Source: Microbacterium sp. Root180
Lineage (GTDB): Bacteria; Actinomycetota; Actinomycetes; Actinomycetales; Microbacteriaceae
DNA: 64,000 bases
Reading direction: 5' to 3'
NCBI RefSeq assembly: GCF_001428485.1
Contig: NZ_LMHS01000002.1
Span: 196,415-260,414, forward strand
Under the pieces are notes generated by a model that worked only from the letters and a program-made list of their open reading frames with translations, had not been told where the DNA came from and searched no databases. Numbering within the stretch: the stretch's first letter is position 1; every line of letters starts with the position of its first letter. The position numbers and the translations under genes were made by a program. Positions 35,971 to 45,629 of the stretch are shown piece after piece.

Positions 35971-38970
35971 ATGTCTGCGAGCGAACGGTCCAGCTCTCTC
36001 ACTCATCTGGCGCGCCTGGGCTTCAGCGGTCTCGCCGACGCTGACGCACTCCTCGAGGAGGTCGAAGCAGCCGGCATCCCTCGCGAATCCGCGATCGCGG
36101 GCGCCGCGGTCGCGGCCGATCCCGACGAGGCGCTCGGCGCGCTGGCCCGCATCGCGCGGCGAGACCCCGAGGCGGTGGGCACGCTGCAGTCCGATCCCCG
36201 GGGCTGGCTCGCGCTGTGGGCGCTCCTGGGAGCGTCGACCGGGTTCGCGGACTTCTTCCTCCGGCATCCGGGTGAACTCGCACAGCTGATCGGGGCGGGC
36301 GATGCCCTGCCCTCGGGCGGAGAGCTGCGGGACACCCTTCTCGACTCGGTGAACGCGGTCGACGGGTTCGCCGCCGACGGGGGAGAGGCGTCGTGGGTCG
36401 CCCTCCGCGTGGGCTACCGGCGCATGCTCGCCCGCATCGCGGCATTCGATCTGCTGAGCGCCTCGCCCGTCGACCATGTGCCGTCGGTGGCGGCACGGTT
36501 GGCGGATGCTGCGGGCGCGGCGCTCGAGGCATCCCTCGCCGTCGCCCGCACCCGCGTCTCGGGCGGCGCTGCCGGCGCGGGCCTGTTCCCGCGTGACCAG
36601 GTGGCGCGGGCGAAGCTGGCCATCATCGGGATGGGCAAGACCGGAGCGCGCGAGCTGAACTACGTCAGCGACGTGGACGTCATCTTCGTGGCCGGCGCGG
36701 ACGACGACGCGATCGACGAGCTGGGCGAGAGCCGCGTGGTGGATATCGCCACGCGCCTCGCTGTGCAGACGATGCGCGGCATCTCGAGCATCGAGATCGA
36801 GCCCCCGCTGTGGGAAGTCGACGCCAACCTGCGCCCCGAGGGCAAGCAGGGTGCGCTCGTGCGCACGCTGGACTCGCACCTGGCGTACTACGACCGGTGG
36901 GCGAAGAGCTGGGAGTTCCAGGCGCTGCTCAAGGCCCGTCCGATCGCCGGAGACGTCGAACTCGGCGAGGCCTACGTCGCGGCCGTGCAGCCGAAGGTCT
37001 GGACGAGCGCGGCGCGCGAGAACTTCGTCGACAGTGTGCAGCGGATGCGCGAGCGCGTCACCGAGCACATCCCGGCCGCGGACGTCCCGTTCCAGATCAA
37101 GCTGGGGCCGGGCGGGATCCGCGACATCGAGTTCACCGTCCAGCTGCTGCAGCTCGTCCACGGCCTGTCCGACGATCGCATCCGCCAGCGCGGCACCCTC
37201 GAGGCACTGGACGCGCTTGTGGCCGAGGGCTATATCGGCCGGTCCGAGGCATCCGCGTTCTCCCGCGACTATCGCGTGCTGCGCCTTCTCGAGCATCGTG
37301 TGCAGCTGCGCAATCTGCGCCGCACCCACCTGATGCCCGCGCGGCCGGAGGATCTGCGCGTCCTAGCCCGCGCAAGCGGGCTCAGCGACTCGGGGCCGGG
37401 GGTATGGCAGCTGTGGGAGTCGGTCAAGCGCGAGGTGCGCGACATCCACGTGCGGCTGTTCTATCGTCCGCTGCTGTCGGCGGTGGCGGCGCTGCCGGCC
37501 GAGGAGCGTGCGCTGTCGACGGAGCAGGCGCACGACCGTCTGGCCGCGATCGGATTCGCCGATCCCGCGGGCGCACTCCGGCACATCGCGGCGCTCACGA
37601 GCGGGCTGAGCCGGAAGGCGACGATCCAGCGCCACCTGATGCCGGTCATGATCCGGTGGTTCGCGGACGGCGTGGATCCCGACTACGGTCTTCTCGCCTT
37701 CCGGCGACTGAGCGAGCGGCTCGGCAACACCCCCTGGTTCCTCCGGATGCTGCGCGACTCGTCGGCGGCGGCCGAGAGCCTCACTCGCGTGCTCTCGGGT
37801 TCGCGCTACATCGGCGAGCTGATGGAGTGGATCCCGGAGTCCGCCGCGTGGCTCGACGACGATGAGCTGCTCAAGCCGCGCTCGGGCGTCGCTCTGCAGC
37901 AGGAGGCCCGGGCGATCCAGGCACGCCACGGCTCGGTGGATGAGTCGATGCGGTCGGTGCGGGCGCTGCGGCGGAGGGAGCTGCTGCGCACCGCCATGGG
38001 GGCGATCCTCGGCACCGTCACGATCGAAGAGGTCGCCGATGCCCTCACCACGATCACCGAGGTGACGATCCAGGCGACGCTGCGCGCCGTGCGGCCGGGC
38101 ATCGTACCGCCCGAGGACGACGCGCTGGATTTCTCGGTGATCGCGATGGGCCGGTTCGGCGGCCGTGAGCTGGGCTTCGGGTCGGATGCCGATGTCATGT
38201 ACGTGTACCGTCCGAACGGCGTGGACGACCAGCGCGCGCACGAGTTGGCGCTGAAGCTCGTCGCCGCGCTGCGGACGCAGTCCGAGGATCACCGTGTGCC
38301 GCTGGACCTCGACGCCGGGCTGCGACCGGAGGGTCGCAATGGTCCGGTCGCCCGCTCGCTCGACGCATATGCCGAGTACTACCGCCGGTGGTCGCTGTCG
38401 TGGGAGGCCCAGGCACTGCTCCGCGCGCGCGGCTTCGCGGGGAGCGTCAAGCTGATCGAGGCGTTCACCCAGCTCGCCGATCAGGTGCGCTACCCGGAGA
38501 AGGCTGATCTGCAGGGGCTGCGGGAGATCAAGCGCATCAAGGCGCGCGTGGAGAGCGAGCGGCTGCCGCAGGGGGCGGATCCCGCGCGCCACCTGAAGCT
38601 CGGGCCCGGATCGCTGAGCGATGTCGAGTGGCTCGTGCAGCTGCTGCAGCTCACGCATGCTCATGCCGTTCCGGGCATGCGCACCACCTCGACGCTGGAC
38701 GCCCTGGCGGCGGCGCGGGAAGCCGGGCTGGTGCCGGGTGTCGCGGCGGAGCGCTTGACCGAGGCCTGGCGCCTGGCGAGTCGGCTGCGTTCGGCGAACA
38801 CGCTGCTGTCCGGGCAGACGAGTGATGTGCTGCCTGTCGATCGCAAGAAGCTCGACGGCATCGGACGCCTTCTCGAGTATCCGCCGCGCTCGGCGACGCA
38901 GGTCGAGGAGGACTACCTCGGCACGACGCGCCGGGCGCGCCGCGTGTTCGAGAAGCTCTTCTACGGGTAG
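35971..38970 (+). CDS. glnE: Glutamine synthetase adenylyltransferase/adenylyl-removing enzyme
   Basis: A 999-residue two-domain nucleotidyltransferase that adds and removes AMP on glutamine synthetase in response to nitrogen. The N-terminal removing half has the catalytic motif GKTGARELNYVSDVDVIFV (near residues 219-240); the C-terminal adding half has FGGRELGFGSDADVMYVY (near 727). Each is followed by a PII-type helical domain (GGIRDIEFTVQLLQ; GSLSDVEWLVQLLQ). It is cotranscribed with glnA2, though its target should be GlnA at 46.6-48.0 kb, which keeps the Tyr. Confidence 0.97.
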   Translation: MSASERSSSLTHLARLGFSGLADADALLEEVEAAGIPRESAIAGAAVAADPDEALGALARIARRDPEAVGTLQSDPRGWLALWALLGASTGFADFFLRHPGELAQLIGAGDALPSGGELRDTLLDSVNAVDGFAADGGEASWVALRVGYRRMLARIAAFDLLSASPVDHVPSVAARLADAAGAALEASLAVARTRVSGGAAGAGLFPRDQVARAKLAIIGMGKTGARELNYVSDVDVIFVAGADDDAIDELGESRVVDIATRLAVQTMRGISSIEIEPPLWEVDANLRPEGKQGALVRTLDSHLAYYDRWAKSWEFQALLKARPIAGDVELGEAYVAAVQPKVWTSAARENFVDSVQRMRERVTEHIPAADVPFQIKLGPGGIRDIEFTVQLLQLVHGLSDDRIRQRGTLEALDALVAEGYIGRSEASAFSRDYRVLRLLEHRVQLRNLRRTHLMPARPEDLRVLARASGLSDSGPGVWQLWESVKREVRDIHVRLFYRPLLSAVAALPAEERALSTEQAHDRLAAIGFADPAGALRHIAALTSGLSRKATIQRHLMPVMIRWFADGVDPDYGLLAFRRLSERLGNTPWFLRMLRDSSAAAESLTRVLSGSRYIGELMEWIPESAAWLDDDELLKPRSGVALQQEARAIQARHGSVDESMRSVRALRRRELLRTAMGAILGTVTIEEVADALTTITEVTIQATLRAVRPGIVPPEDDALDFSVIAMGRFGGRELGFGSDADVMYVYRPNGVDDQRAHELALKLVAALRTQSEDHRVPLDLDAGLRPEGRNGPVARSLDAYAEYYRRWSLSWEAQALLRARGFAGSVKLIEAFTQLADQVRYPEKADLQGLREIKRIKARVESERLPQGADPARHLKLGPGSLSDVEWLVQLLQLTHAHAVPGMRTTSTLDALAAAREAGLVPGVAAERLTEAWRLASRLRSANTLLSGQTSDVLPVDRKKLDGIGRLLEYPPRSATQVEEDYLGTTRRARRVFEKLFYG

Positions 38971-38983
38971 AGCCTCGGCCGCA

Positions 38984-39751
38984 TCAGCACCCCGGCCCGT
39001 TCGGGTCCTCGATGCAGGTCTTGTCGACGAGGGCCGTGCGAGCTTCGAGCACCTGCACCTCGTAGCCACCGCTGGTCGCGGTGACGTAGCCCGGCACCGG
39101 CCGCCACGTCCCGTTGCCGAAGTCGACGGCTGCCGCGTAGCTCACCGCGACCGCGACGGTGTAGGTGCCGCGCTCACGGTAGACGTGGCTCGTGGTGGTC
39201 GGGGAGAACTGCGGCTGCCCGAGCTGCTCCCACGTCGCGCCGCCGGTCGTGTGGACGGCGGTGGTGCCGTCGCCGTGGGTGAACTCGAACGCGACCGGGG
39301 TGAAGCGCACGGTCACGTCCCAGTCCAGGACGGTCCCCGGGATCGACTGCACGGATGCCGCAGCCACCAGATTCGCCGGCATCCCCGCGATCCCGAATCC
39401 GGTCGGCTGCCCGGTGAGACGTGGCGCTGCGGGCCGGAACGAGGCCAGGTCGGCGAGCGTGACGTCGGGGATCACGACGACGCTGTAGTTGCCGCGGCAG
39501 CCCAGCGGGCCGCAGTCTTCGGGTGCGGGAGTCGTGCCGGGCTGTTGCGGTGACTGACGACCGGGGGAGTCCTGTGATGGAGTGGAGGGTGCGTTCGAGC
39601 CGGGGTTCGATGAGCCCGCGGAGATGTCGACGGTGGTGCCGGAGTTGGAGACGTCGCACTGCGTCCACGTGCTTGACCCCTGACAACCGGAACTCGCTGG
39701 CGCGGCCGCGAGTAACGACCCAACAACGGCCGCAACGGCTATCAGGCGCAT
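38984..39751 (-). CDS. Secreted PKD-like protein, hypothetical
   Basis: A 255-residue exported protein: signal peptide over residues 1-21, a Ser/Pro/Gln-rich linker (about 35-78), then a beta-rich region with HVYRERGTYTVAVAVSYAA, a PKD-domain hallmark (about 185-205). Cys pairs near 80-85 and at the C-terminus could form disulfides. SSGC at residues 20-23 is too poor a lipobox to call a lipoprotein. The start lies within the end of the lipoprotein gene (10-base overlap), so the two form an operon. No function is known. Confidence 0.75.
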   Translation of the reverse strand: MRLIAVAAVVGSLLAAAPASSGCQGSSTWTQCDVSNSGTTVDISAGSSNPGSNAPSTPSQDSPGRQSPQQPGTTPAPEDCGPLGCRGNYSVVVIPDVTLADLASFRPAAPRLTGQPTGFGIAGMPANLVAAASVQSIPGTVLDWDVTVRFTPVAFEFTHGDGTTAVHTTGGATWEQLGQPQFSPTTTSHVYRERGTYTVAVAVSYAAAVDFGNGTWRPVPGYVTATSGGYEVQVLEARTALVDKTCIEDPNGPGC

Positions 39752-40281
39752 CGAGCGTCCTCGATGGCTGTGCTTGAGTCGATCAGCAGTGTAGGGGTCT
39801 CTTCCTTGAGCACAAATCTCACCTCGAGCGCGTAGGTGTCCCGTCGATCCGGGCCCACCATCGATTTGCCAGAGCTATCCGTAACCCGTACTTCGCTAAC
39901 ATCGCTGCACACGACGGCCGTGACGGTTGGCTCGTCCTCCGGTTCGACCGTGGCCGCCAGTCCATGGAAGTCCGCCATGACGGTATGGCCGCTCACAGTC
40001 CAACCGTCCGCGTGCATTTGTGAAAGCGTCTTGCGTTCGCCCGCATTTGCCTCACCCGTCGTCCAGGCATAGACGCCCTCGAACGTCTCGGGATCGCTGA
40101 GATCGACCTCGTTCAACGCCTTCACGTACTCGCGATACGTGGCCTCCGCGGCGGCGAACGCCTCGGCCTCGCTGGCGAACCTCGGCGTCGGGTCGGCATC
40201 GGTCGGAGCGGGCGTGCAGCCCGCCAGAGCCACGGCGAGGCCGAGGCCCGCGACGGCGAGGAGTTTCGTCGGCGAGGTCAT
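39742..40281 (-). CDS. Lipoprotein, hypothetical
   Basis: A 179-residue protein with a lipoprotein signal (LLAVAGLGLAVALAGC, lipid-Cys at residue 22). The mature part begins with an Ala/Glu-rich helix FASEAEAFAAAEATYREYVKA seen in many actinobacterial lipoproteins of unknown role, followed by a beta-rich NTF2-like domain. ATG 40281 is preceded by TAGCGT and 6 nt. It is first in an operon with the PKD-like protein. Confidence 0.8.
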   Translation of the reverse strand: MTSPTKLLAVAGLGLAVALAGCTPAPTDADPTPRFASEAEAFAAAEATYREYVKALNEVDLSDPETFEGVYAWTTGEANAGERKTLSQMHADGWTVSGHTVMADFHGLAATVEPEDEPTVTAVVCSDVSEVRVTDSSGKSMVGPDRRDTYALEVRFVLKEETPTLLIDSSTAIEDARCA

Positions 40282-40287
40282 CGCCCC

Positions 40288-40293
40288 ACGCTA
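40288..40293 (-). promoter_or_regulatory. -10 hexamer TAGCGT of lipoprotein operon (leaderless)
   Basis: TAGCGT plus GGGGCG then ATG 40281 on the minus strand. Confidence 0.5.
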
Positions 40294-40402
40294 ACGAGCC
40301 TTCGTCGGACGGGTCGGAGTTATCCACACCCCGGATCCGGCGTTCGGCGGTCTGTCGGACCCGGGAGGAGACGTGCGCGCCGCGACGTCGACGACCCGAT
40401 CG

Positions 40403-41266
40403 TCAGCTCGGCGCGACCTGCGTCGTCTCGGTGAGGTTGGCGAGCAGCTGGAGGCGCTCGAGCGTCACCGAGCCGGGTTCGGCGGAGAAGACGATCATCT
40501 GAAGGCCCCGATCGGACGCGAAGTCCAGAGCCTGGAAGGTGAGATCGAGATCGCCGACGATCGGGTGATGCACGGACTTCAGGCCGGTGCGGTGCTCTCG
40601 CACGTCGTGGGCACCCCAGAGCTTGCGGAACAGATCGCTGCGGGTGGAGAGCTCGCCGATGAGATCGCTGAGCTGACGGTCGTACGGGGACCTTCCGGCC
40701 TCTGCGCGGAGGACGGCGACGAGTTGCCGTGTCTGGCCGTCCCACTCGCGGTAGAACGTCTGCGCGCGCGCGTCGAGGAATACGAACCGAGCCGCATTCG
40801 CCGGAGGACGCGTGTCATCGAGCATCTCCGAGAACAGGGCACCGCCCAAACGATTGACCGCGACAGCATCCAGGCGGCCGTTCTGCACGAACACGGGAAC
40901 CGTCGACATCGCGTCGATCGTCTGTCGGATGCTCGGAGTGAGTTGCGTCTTCCTGACGGGGCGGCGCTGGGGGTTGACGCCGGCGTTCGCGGCGCGGATG
41001 AGGTCGTTCAGGTGAGCATGCTCGGCGTCGTCGAGCTGGAGTGCGCGGCTGATGCCGTCGACCACCGCCGCCGAGACGCCGATGGCGTTCCCCCGCTCGA
41101 GGCGCTTGTAGTATTCGGAGCTCATTCCTGCGACGAGCGCTACTTCCTCGCGGCGCAACCCGGGTACACGGCGCCGTCCGCCGAAATCGGGGAGGCCGAC
41201 GTCGGCGGGGGTGAGCTTTGCTCGACGCGACGTGAGAAACGCGCCGATCTCGCCTGGGGTGTCCAT
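40403..41266 (-). CDS. XRE-type regulator with MmyB-like ligand domain
   Basis: A 287-residue regulator. Residues 1-80 are a helix-turn-helix (LRREEVALVAGMSSEYYKRLERG), and the rest is an MmyB-like ligand-binding domain of PAS type (FVFLDARAQTFYREWD is typical), known in related proteins to bind fatty acids or other hydrophobic ligands. It diverges from the aldo-keto reductase gene and very probably controls it, a common pairing. ATG 41266 has a leaderless -10; a TTG at 41275 is less likely. Confidence 0.9.
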   Translation of the reverse strand: MDTPGEIGAFLTSRRAKLTPADVGLPDFGGRRRVPGLRREEVALVAGMSSEYYKRLERGNAIGVSAAVVDGISRALQLDDAEHAHLNDLIRAANAGVNPQRRPVRKTQLTPSIRQTIDAMSTVPVFVQNGRLDAVAVNRLGGALFSEMLDDTRPPANAARFVFLDARAQTFYREWDGQTRQLVAVLRAEAGRSPYDRQLSDLIGELSTRSDLFRKLWGAHDVREHRTGLKSVHHPIVGDLDLTFQALDFASDRGLQMIVFSAEPGSVTLERLQLLANLTETTQVAPS

Positions 41267-41273
41267 AGGACCC

Positions 41274-41279
41274 AAAGTA
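41274..41279 (-). promoter_or_regulatory. -10 hexamer TACTTT of MmyB-like regulator (leaderless)
   Basis: TACTTT plus 7 nt then ATG 41266 on the minus strand. Confidence 0.45.
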
Positions 41280-41398
41280 CGCCGATGCCGCGGCCCGACG
41301 GGGTCCCCGGTGGGGCACCCATAAGTGGGGCCGCGCTAGATCGCGCGGGTCGGCGTTGACTGGACTCATCAGCCGATACCGCAGAGAAGGACACCCGC

Positions 41399-42636
<1,238 letters not shown>

Positions 42637-42873
42637 TCAGGTGGGAATCACGGCGCCCCACGCTTGGAGGACGAGACCAACCACAGCGAACGCACCTGCC
42701 TACACCAGCGCATGCCGAGTCTCGTTCCGCGACTCGGTGTCTTGCTCAGTCCAGCGCTTGTCGTTCTCGCCCCATTTGCCGCGCCATACTCGGGCGAGGC
42801 TGAAGAGCGCGAGGCGCAATGCCACGAGTTCCAGTAGTCCACCAGCCAACGCCAACCCTTGAGCGAGAGTCAT
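42637..42873 (-). pseudogene. Small membrane protein with in-frame TAG
   Basis: An island gene. The open part (42700-42873) codes 57 residues: a hydrophobic helix ([24 protein letters not shown]) and a charged tail, RGKWGENDKRW onward. A TAG at 42700-42702 interrupts the frame, and coding-like sequence continues for 20 codons with a second helix (AGAFAVVGLVLQAWGAVI) to a TGA. Either a two-helix protein has decayed or the 57-residue form is the product. The ATG follows TAGTGT plus 6 nt, a normal host promoter layout, so it may still be expressed. No homologue recognised. Confidence 0.55.
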
Positions 42874-42879
42874 GTGTGG

Positions 42880-42885
42880 ACACTA
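42880..42885 (-). promoter_or_regulatory. -10 hexamer TAGTGT of island membrane protein (leaderless)
   Basis: TAGTGT plus CCACAC then ATG 42873 on the minus strand. The same hexamer drives the transporter at 11487. Confidence 0.5.
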
Positions 42886-42928
42886 CTGTTCCTCGCTTCT
42901 CCGGGTAACCCCGATTCGGGGCTCGCGC

Positions 42929-43057
42929 TCAGGCGTCACTGTGGATGAACAGCAGCTGGCACGACCCGCACACGAAGCCCGGCGGGGAGTCGCGCAGCCT
43001 GCTCGAAGATCCGCTGGTTCGAGGCGCTACGTCTGGGGACTTCCGCTTCTGGGTGCG
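42929..43057 (-). pseudogene. Zinc-ribbon-like remnant downstream of a TGA
   Basis: In the frame of the 115-residue gene but after its TGA (43058-43060), 42 sense codons continue to a TGA at 42929-42931. They have high third-position GC (about 83 percent by eye count) and end PPGFVCGSCQLLFIHSDA, a CxxC motif typical of small zinc proteins. No start codon is available in this frame, so it is a fragment or a readthrough extension. A rival 41-codon ORF overlapping the TGA as ATGA has weaker codon bias. Confidence 0.4.
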
Positions 43058-43405
43058 TCATGGACGGACGCAATCAGGCGCATCGGACGGTCCGGACGAT
43101 GAGCCTCGCCGCGCCACGGCGTTGCGCCATACGACCGTGTTTCGGGATCCACCCACACCGTCCCACTCGACGATCACCGCGCGATCATTCCACGCGACAG
43201 CGAACGCCTCGAGTCGTTCAGCGCGCTTGTGCGGCCAGTTGACCCACGCCCACACCGCCGGCTCGCTCTGACCGCGCGGCACCCGCTCGAGGCTCTGCGG
43301 TCCGTAGGCGGACGAGGGGAGCGTGCATGGCGATGGGGAGGCTTCGCGCATTCGCTCGTCGTTCAGGCGGTCGTAATGCGCCTCGTAGCGCTTGTTCTTC
43401 GTCAC
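43058..43405 (-). CDS. Hypothetical island protein
   Basis: A 115-residue protein with a basic, Tyr-rich start (MTKNKRYEAHYDRLNDERM) and a core WAWVNWPHKRAERLEAFAVAWNDRAVIVEWDG that looks like a compact beta-rich fold seen in phage- and island-borne proteins. The last 20 residues (after VARR) are low-complexity and may be out of the conserved part. GTG 43405 has only a weak G-rich upstream. Function unknown. Confidence 0.55.
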   Translation of the reverse strand: MTKNKRYEAHYDRLNDERMREASPSPCTLPSSAYGPQSLERVPRGQSEPAVWAWVNWPHKRAERLEAFAVAWNDRAVIVEWDGVGGSRNTVVWRNAVARRGSSSGPSDAPDCVRP

Positions 43406-43549
43406 CCCAGCCGGATCCCCGTTCCCGGCCTAGGCGATCAGGATAGGGCGGGGGTGCCGACAGTGTCGGGCGCGCGGCCTTTTGCCAGGCGTCCTCTGTA
43501 ACCTGTGATTGTTCCAACTCGTGAACCACTCTCTGGGGGAACTGTTCCT

Positions 43550-45625
43550 TTGCGTATTCGTGCGCGCCTGGCCATGGTGGCCGGCGCTTCTATTGTCCTG
43601 TCCACGCTCGTCGCGGTGACTCCCGCGCAGGCTGCAACCATCACGCCGGGTGATTCCACCACGGTCGCAGCGTTGCTCGATGATCTGCGCGTTGAGGCGC
43701 CGGTGTCGGTGACGTACAACCGTGATCTGTTCTTCGAGGGTCAGGATCTTGACTCGGACGGTTGCCGCACTCGTCAAGAGGTTCTGCTCGAGGAGACTCT
43801 GGTTCCGGCGACGGTTACCGGGACGTGCACGGTCACGACGGGCGAGTGGTTCTCGTACTACGACGGTGTGACGCACACCGAGTCGACTGCGCTTGAGATG
43901 GATCACCTCGTCGCGATGAAGGAGACCTGGGTTTCCGGTGCATACGCGTGGACCGAAGCACAGCGCACCGCCTATTCGAACGAGACCGACTACCCGGCCA
44001 CACTCGTCATGGTCACCGCGGCGGTGAACACGGCGAAGTCGGACAAGGATCCGTCCGCGTGGCTCCCGCCGTTGAGCTCGGCACGTTGCCAGTACGTCAC
44101 CGACTGGGTGACGGTGAAGTGGCGCTGGAACCTCGCCGTGAACTCGACCGAGAAGACCGCGATCCAGAACGTGCTCGCGGGCTGCGGGACGCTCGCCGTG
44201 GCTGCGCCTCTCGCACCGGTCGTTGGCACGCCTGCTGATCCCGGCACCGGCGGCGAAACCGTCATCGCGCCCTTCCCTGGCGGGACCACGCGCCTCGCCG
44301 GTGCGAGCAGGTACGAGACCGCGATTCAGGTGTCACAGCGGTACGCGCCCGGCGTTCCTGCCGTCTTCGTCGCGACCGGCACCAACTTCCCTGACGCGCT
44401 CTCCGCTGCAGCTGCTGCAGCGCTCGTCGGTGGCCCGCTGCTCCTGACGACGCCGACGTCGCTGCCGTCCGTGGTGCTGCAGGAGATCCAGCGCCTCGCA
44501 CCGCAGAACATCTACGTCATCGGCGGCACCGGTGCCGTGTCCGATTCCGTGAAGAACGTGCTCGCCACGATCGCGCCCACCGAGCGTTTCGCCGGTGCTA
44601 ACCGGTACACGACCGGGCAGAGCATCGTGTCGTCCATCTTCCCGTCGTCCAGCACGGTGTTCCTGGCTACCGGCGCATCGTTCCCCGATGCCCTCGCGGC
44701 CACAGGTGCGGCTGGCGCGCGCAGTGCTCCAGTTCTGCTTGTGAAGGGCACCGCCGGAACGCTCGACGCCGACGCTCTCGCCTCGCTGTCCAACCTTGGC
44801 GCGACCAACGTGGTGATCGCAGGCGGCACCGGTGTCGTGTCCAACGGCATCCAGTCGCAGCTGAACAACCTCGGATACAACGTGTCCCGCTTCGGCGGCG
44901 CGTCACGCTACGACACCGCTGCTCTGATCAACAGTGCGTTCTTCCCGTCCGGATCCTCGAGCACCATGTTCCTCGCGACCGGCACGAACTTCCCCGACGC
45001 GCTCGCTGGCGCGGCCATGGCTGGACGAATCGGCGCACCGTTGTACGTCACCACGGCGGCGTGCACGCCCGAAGGCGTCCACAACTCGGTCGCCAGCCTC
45101 AACGCGTCCAACCTCATCGTCATGGGAGGCGCTGCTGTCGTCAGCGACGCAGCCGCCTCGAACACCGGATGCCTCACCGTGGGCACCCCGTCGATCAGCG
45201 GCAACCCGCGCGTCACATCCACGCTGACCGCGAACGAGGGCAACTGGACCAATGGCACATCGTTCGCCTATCGCTGGTACGCAAACGGCACCGCGATCTC
45301 TGGCGCATCGGGCAAGTACCTCGCTGTCTCCGCCGGCATGGCTGGCAAGAAGATCAGCGTCAAGGTGACCGGCTCGAAGACTGGTTGGCTTACTGCGGCG
45401 AAGACCTCGAGTGCGACTGCTGCTGTCGGCTATCCGTCACGGACGGCGCCCGCCGACTCTTGGAACTGCCCGTCCTGGGCACCGATCAAGGGCAATCAGA
45501 GCTCGTCGGGTGAGTGGATCTACCACATGCCCTATGGACAGTTCTATGACGCGACGAACCCCGAGGACTGCTTCCGCACCGAGGCTGCCGCGGTCGCTGC
45601 GGGATATCGGAAGTCGAAGCGGTAG
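43550..45625 (+). CDS. Secreted wall-bound nuclease: DUF1524/HNH + 3 CW-binding repeats + sunset-like domain
   Basis: A 691-residue modular exoprotein. Signal peptide 1-28 (cleavage AQA-A). Residues about 45-225 are a DUF1524-type His-Me nuclease: DLDSDGCRTRQEV, MDHLVAMKETW with H119, NTAKSDKDPSAWLPP and the Cys-WRW segment. Three CW_binding_2 repeats start near residues 246, 344 and 446 (RLAGASRYETA, RFAGANRYTTG, RFGGASRYDTA). An Ig-like module (about 545-630) and a C-terminal domain with WNCPSWAPIKGN and EDCFRTEAAAVAAGY complete it. TTG 43550 has GGGGAA 8 nt upstream and gives a clean signal; GTG 43505 is the alternative. It is the only intact island cargo gene. Confidence 0.9.
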   Translation: MRIRARLAMVAGASIVLSTLVAVTPAQAATITPGDSTTVAALLDDLRVEAPVSVTYNRDLFFEGQDLDSDGCRTRQEVLLEETLVPATVTGTCTVTTGEWFSYYDGVTHTESTALEMDHLVAMKETWVSGAYAWTEAQRTAYSNETDYPATLVMVTAAVNTAKSDKDPSAWLPPLSSARCQYVTDWVTVKWRWNLAVNSTEKTAIQNVLAGCGTLAVAAPLAPVVGTPADPGTGGETVIAPFPGGTTRLAGASRYETAIQVSQRYAPGVPAVFVATGTNFPDALSAAAAAALVGGPLLLTTPTSLPSVVLQEIQRLAPQNIYVIGGTGAVSDSVKNVLATIAPTERFAGANRYTTGQSIVSSIFPSSSTVFLATGASFPDALAATGAAGARSAPVLLVKGTAGTLDADALASLSNLGATNVVIAGGTGVVSNGIQSQLNNLGYNVSRFGGASRYDTAALINSAFFPSGSSSTMFLATGTNFPDALAGAAMAGRIGAPLYVTTAACTPEGVHNSVASLNASNLIVMGGAAVVSDAAASNTGCLTVGTPSISGNPRVTSTLTANEGNWTNGTSFAYRWYANGTAISGASGKYLAVSAGMAGKKISVKVTGSKTGWLTAAKTSSATAAVGYPSRTAPADSWNCPSWAPIKGNQSSSGEWIYHMPYGQFYDATNPEDCFRTEAAAVAAGYRKSKR

Positions 45626-45629
45626 CACG

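Noticed and set aside
42911..42923. CCCCGATTCGGGG palindrome in the island
   Set aside because: A short hairpin with no T-tract and no repeat elsewhere in the window. Nothing ties it to a function.
42945..43271. A 108-codon plus-strand ORF in the island
   Set aside because: Overlaps the better supported minus-strand ORF at 43058-43405 and has a biased, low-complexity composition with no ribosome site.
43505..43549. GTG 43505 as start of the secreted nuclease
   Set aside because: It would add 15 residues before the signal peptide. TTG 43550 has a spaced GGGGAA and gives a normal n-region.
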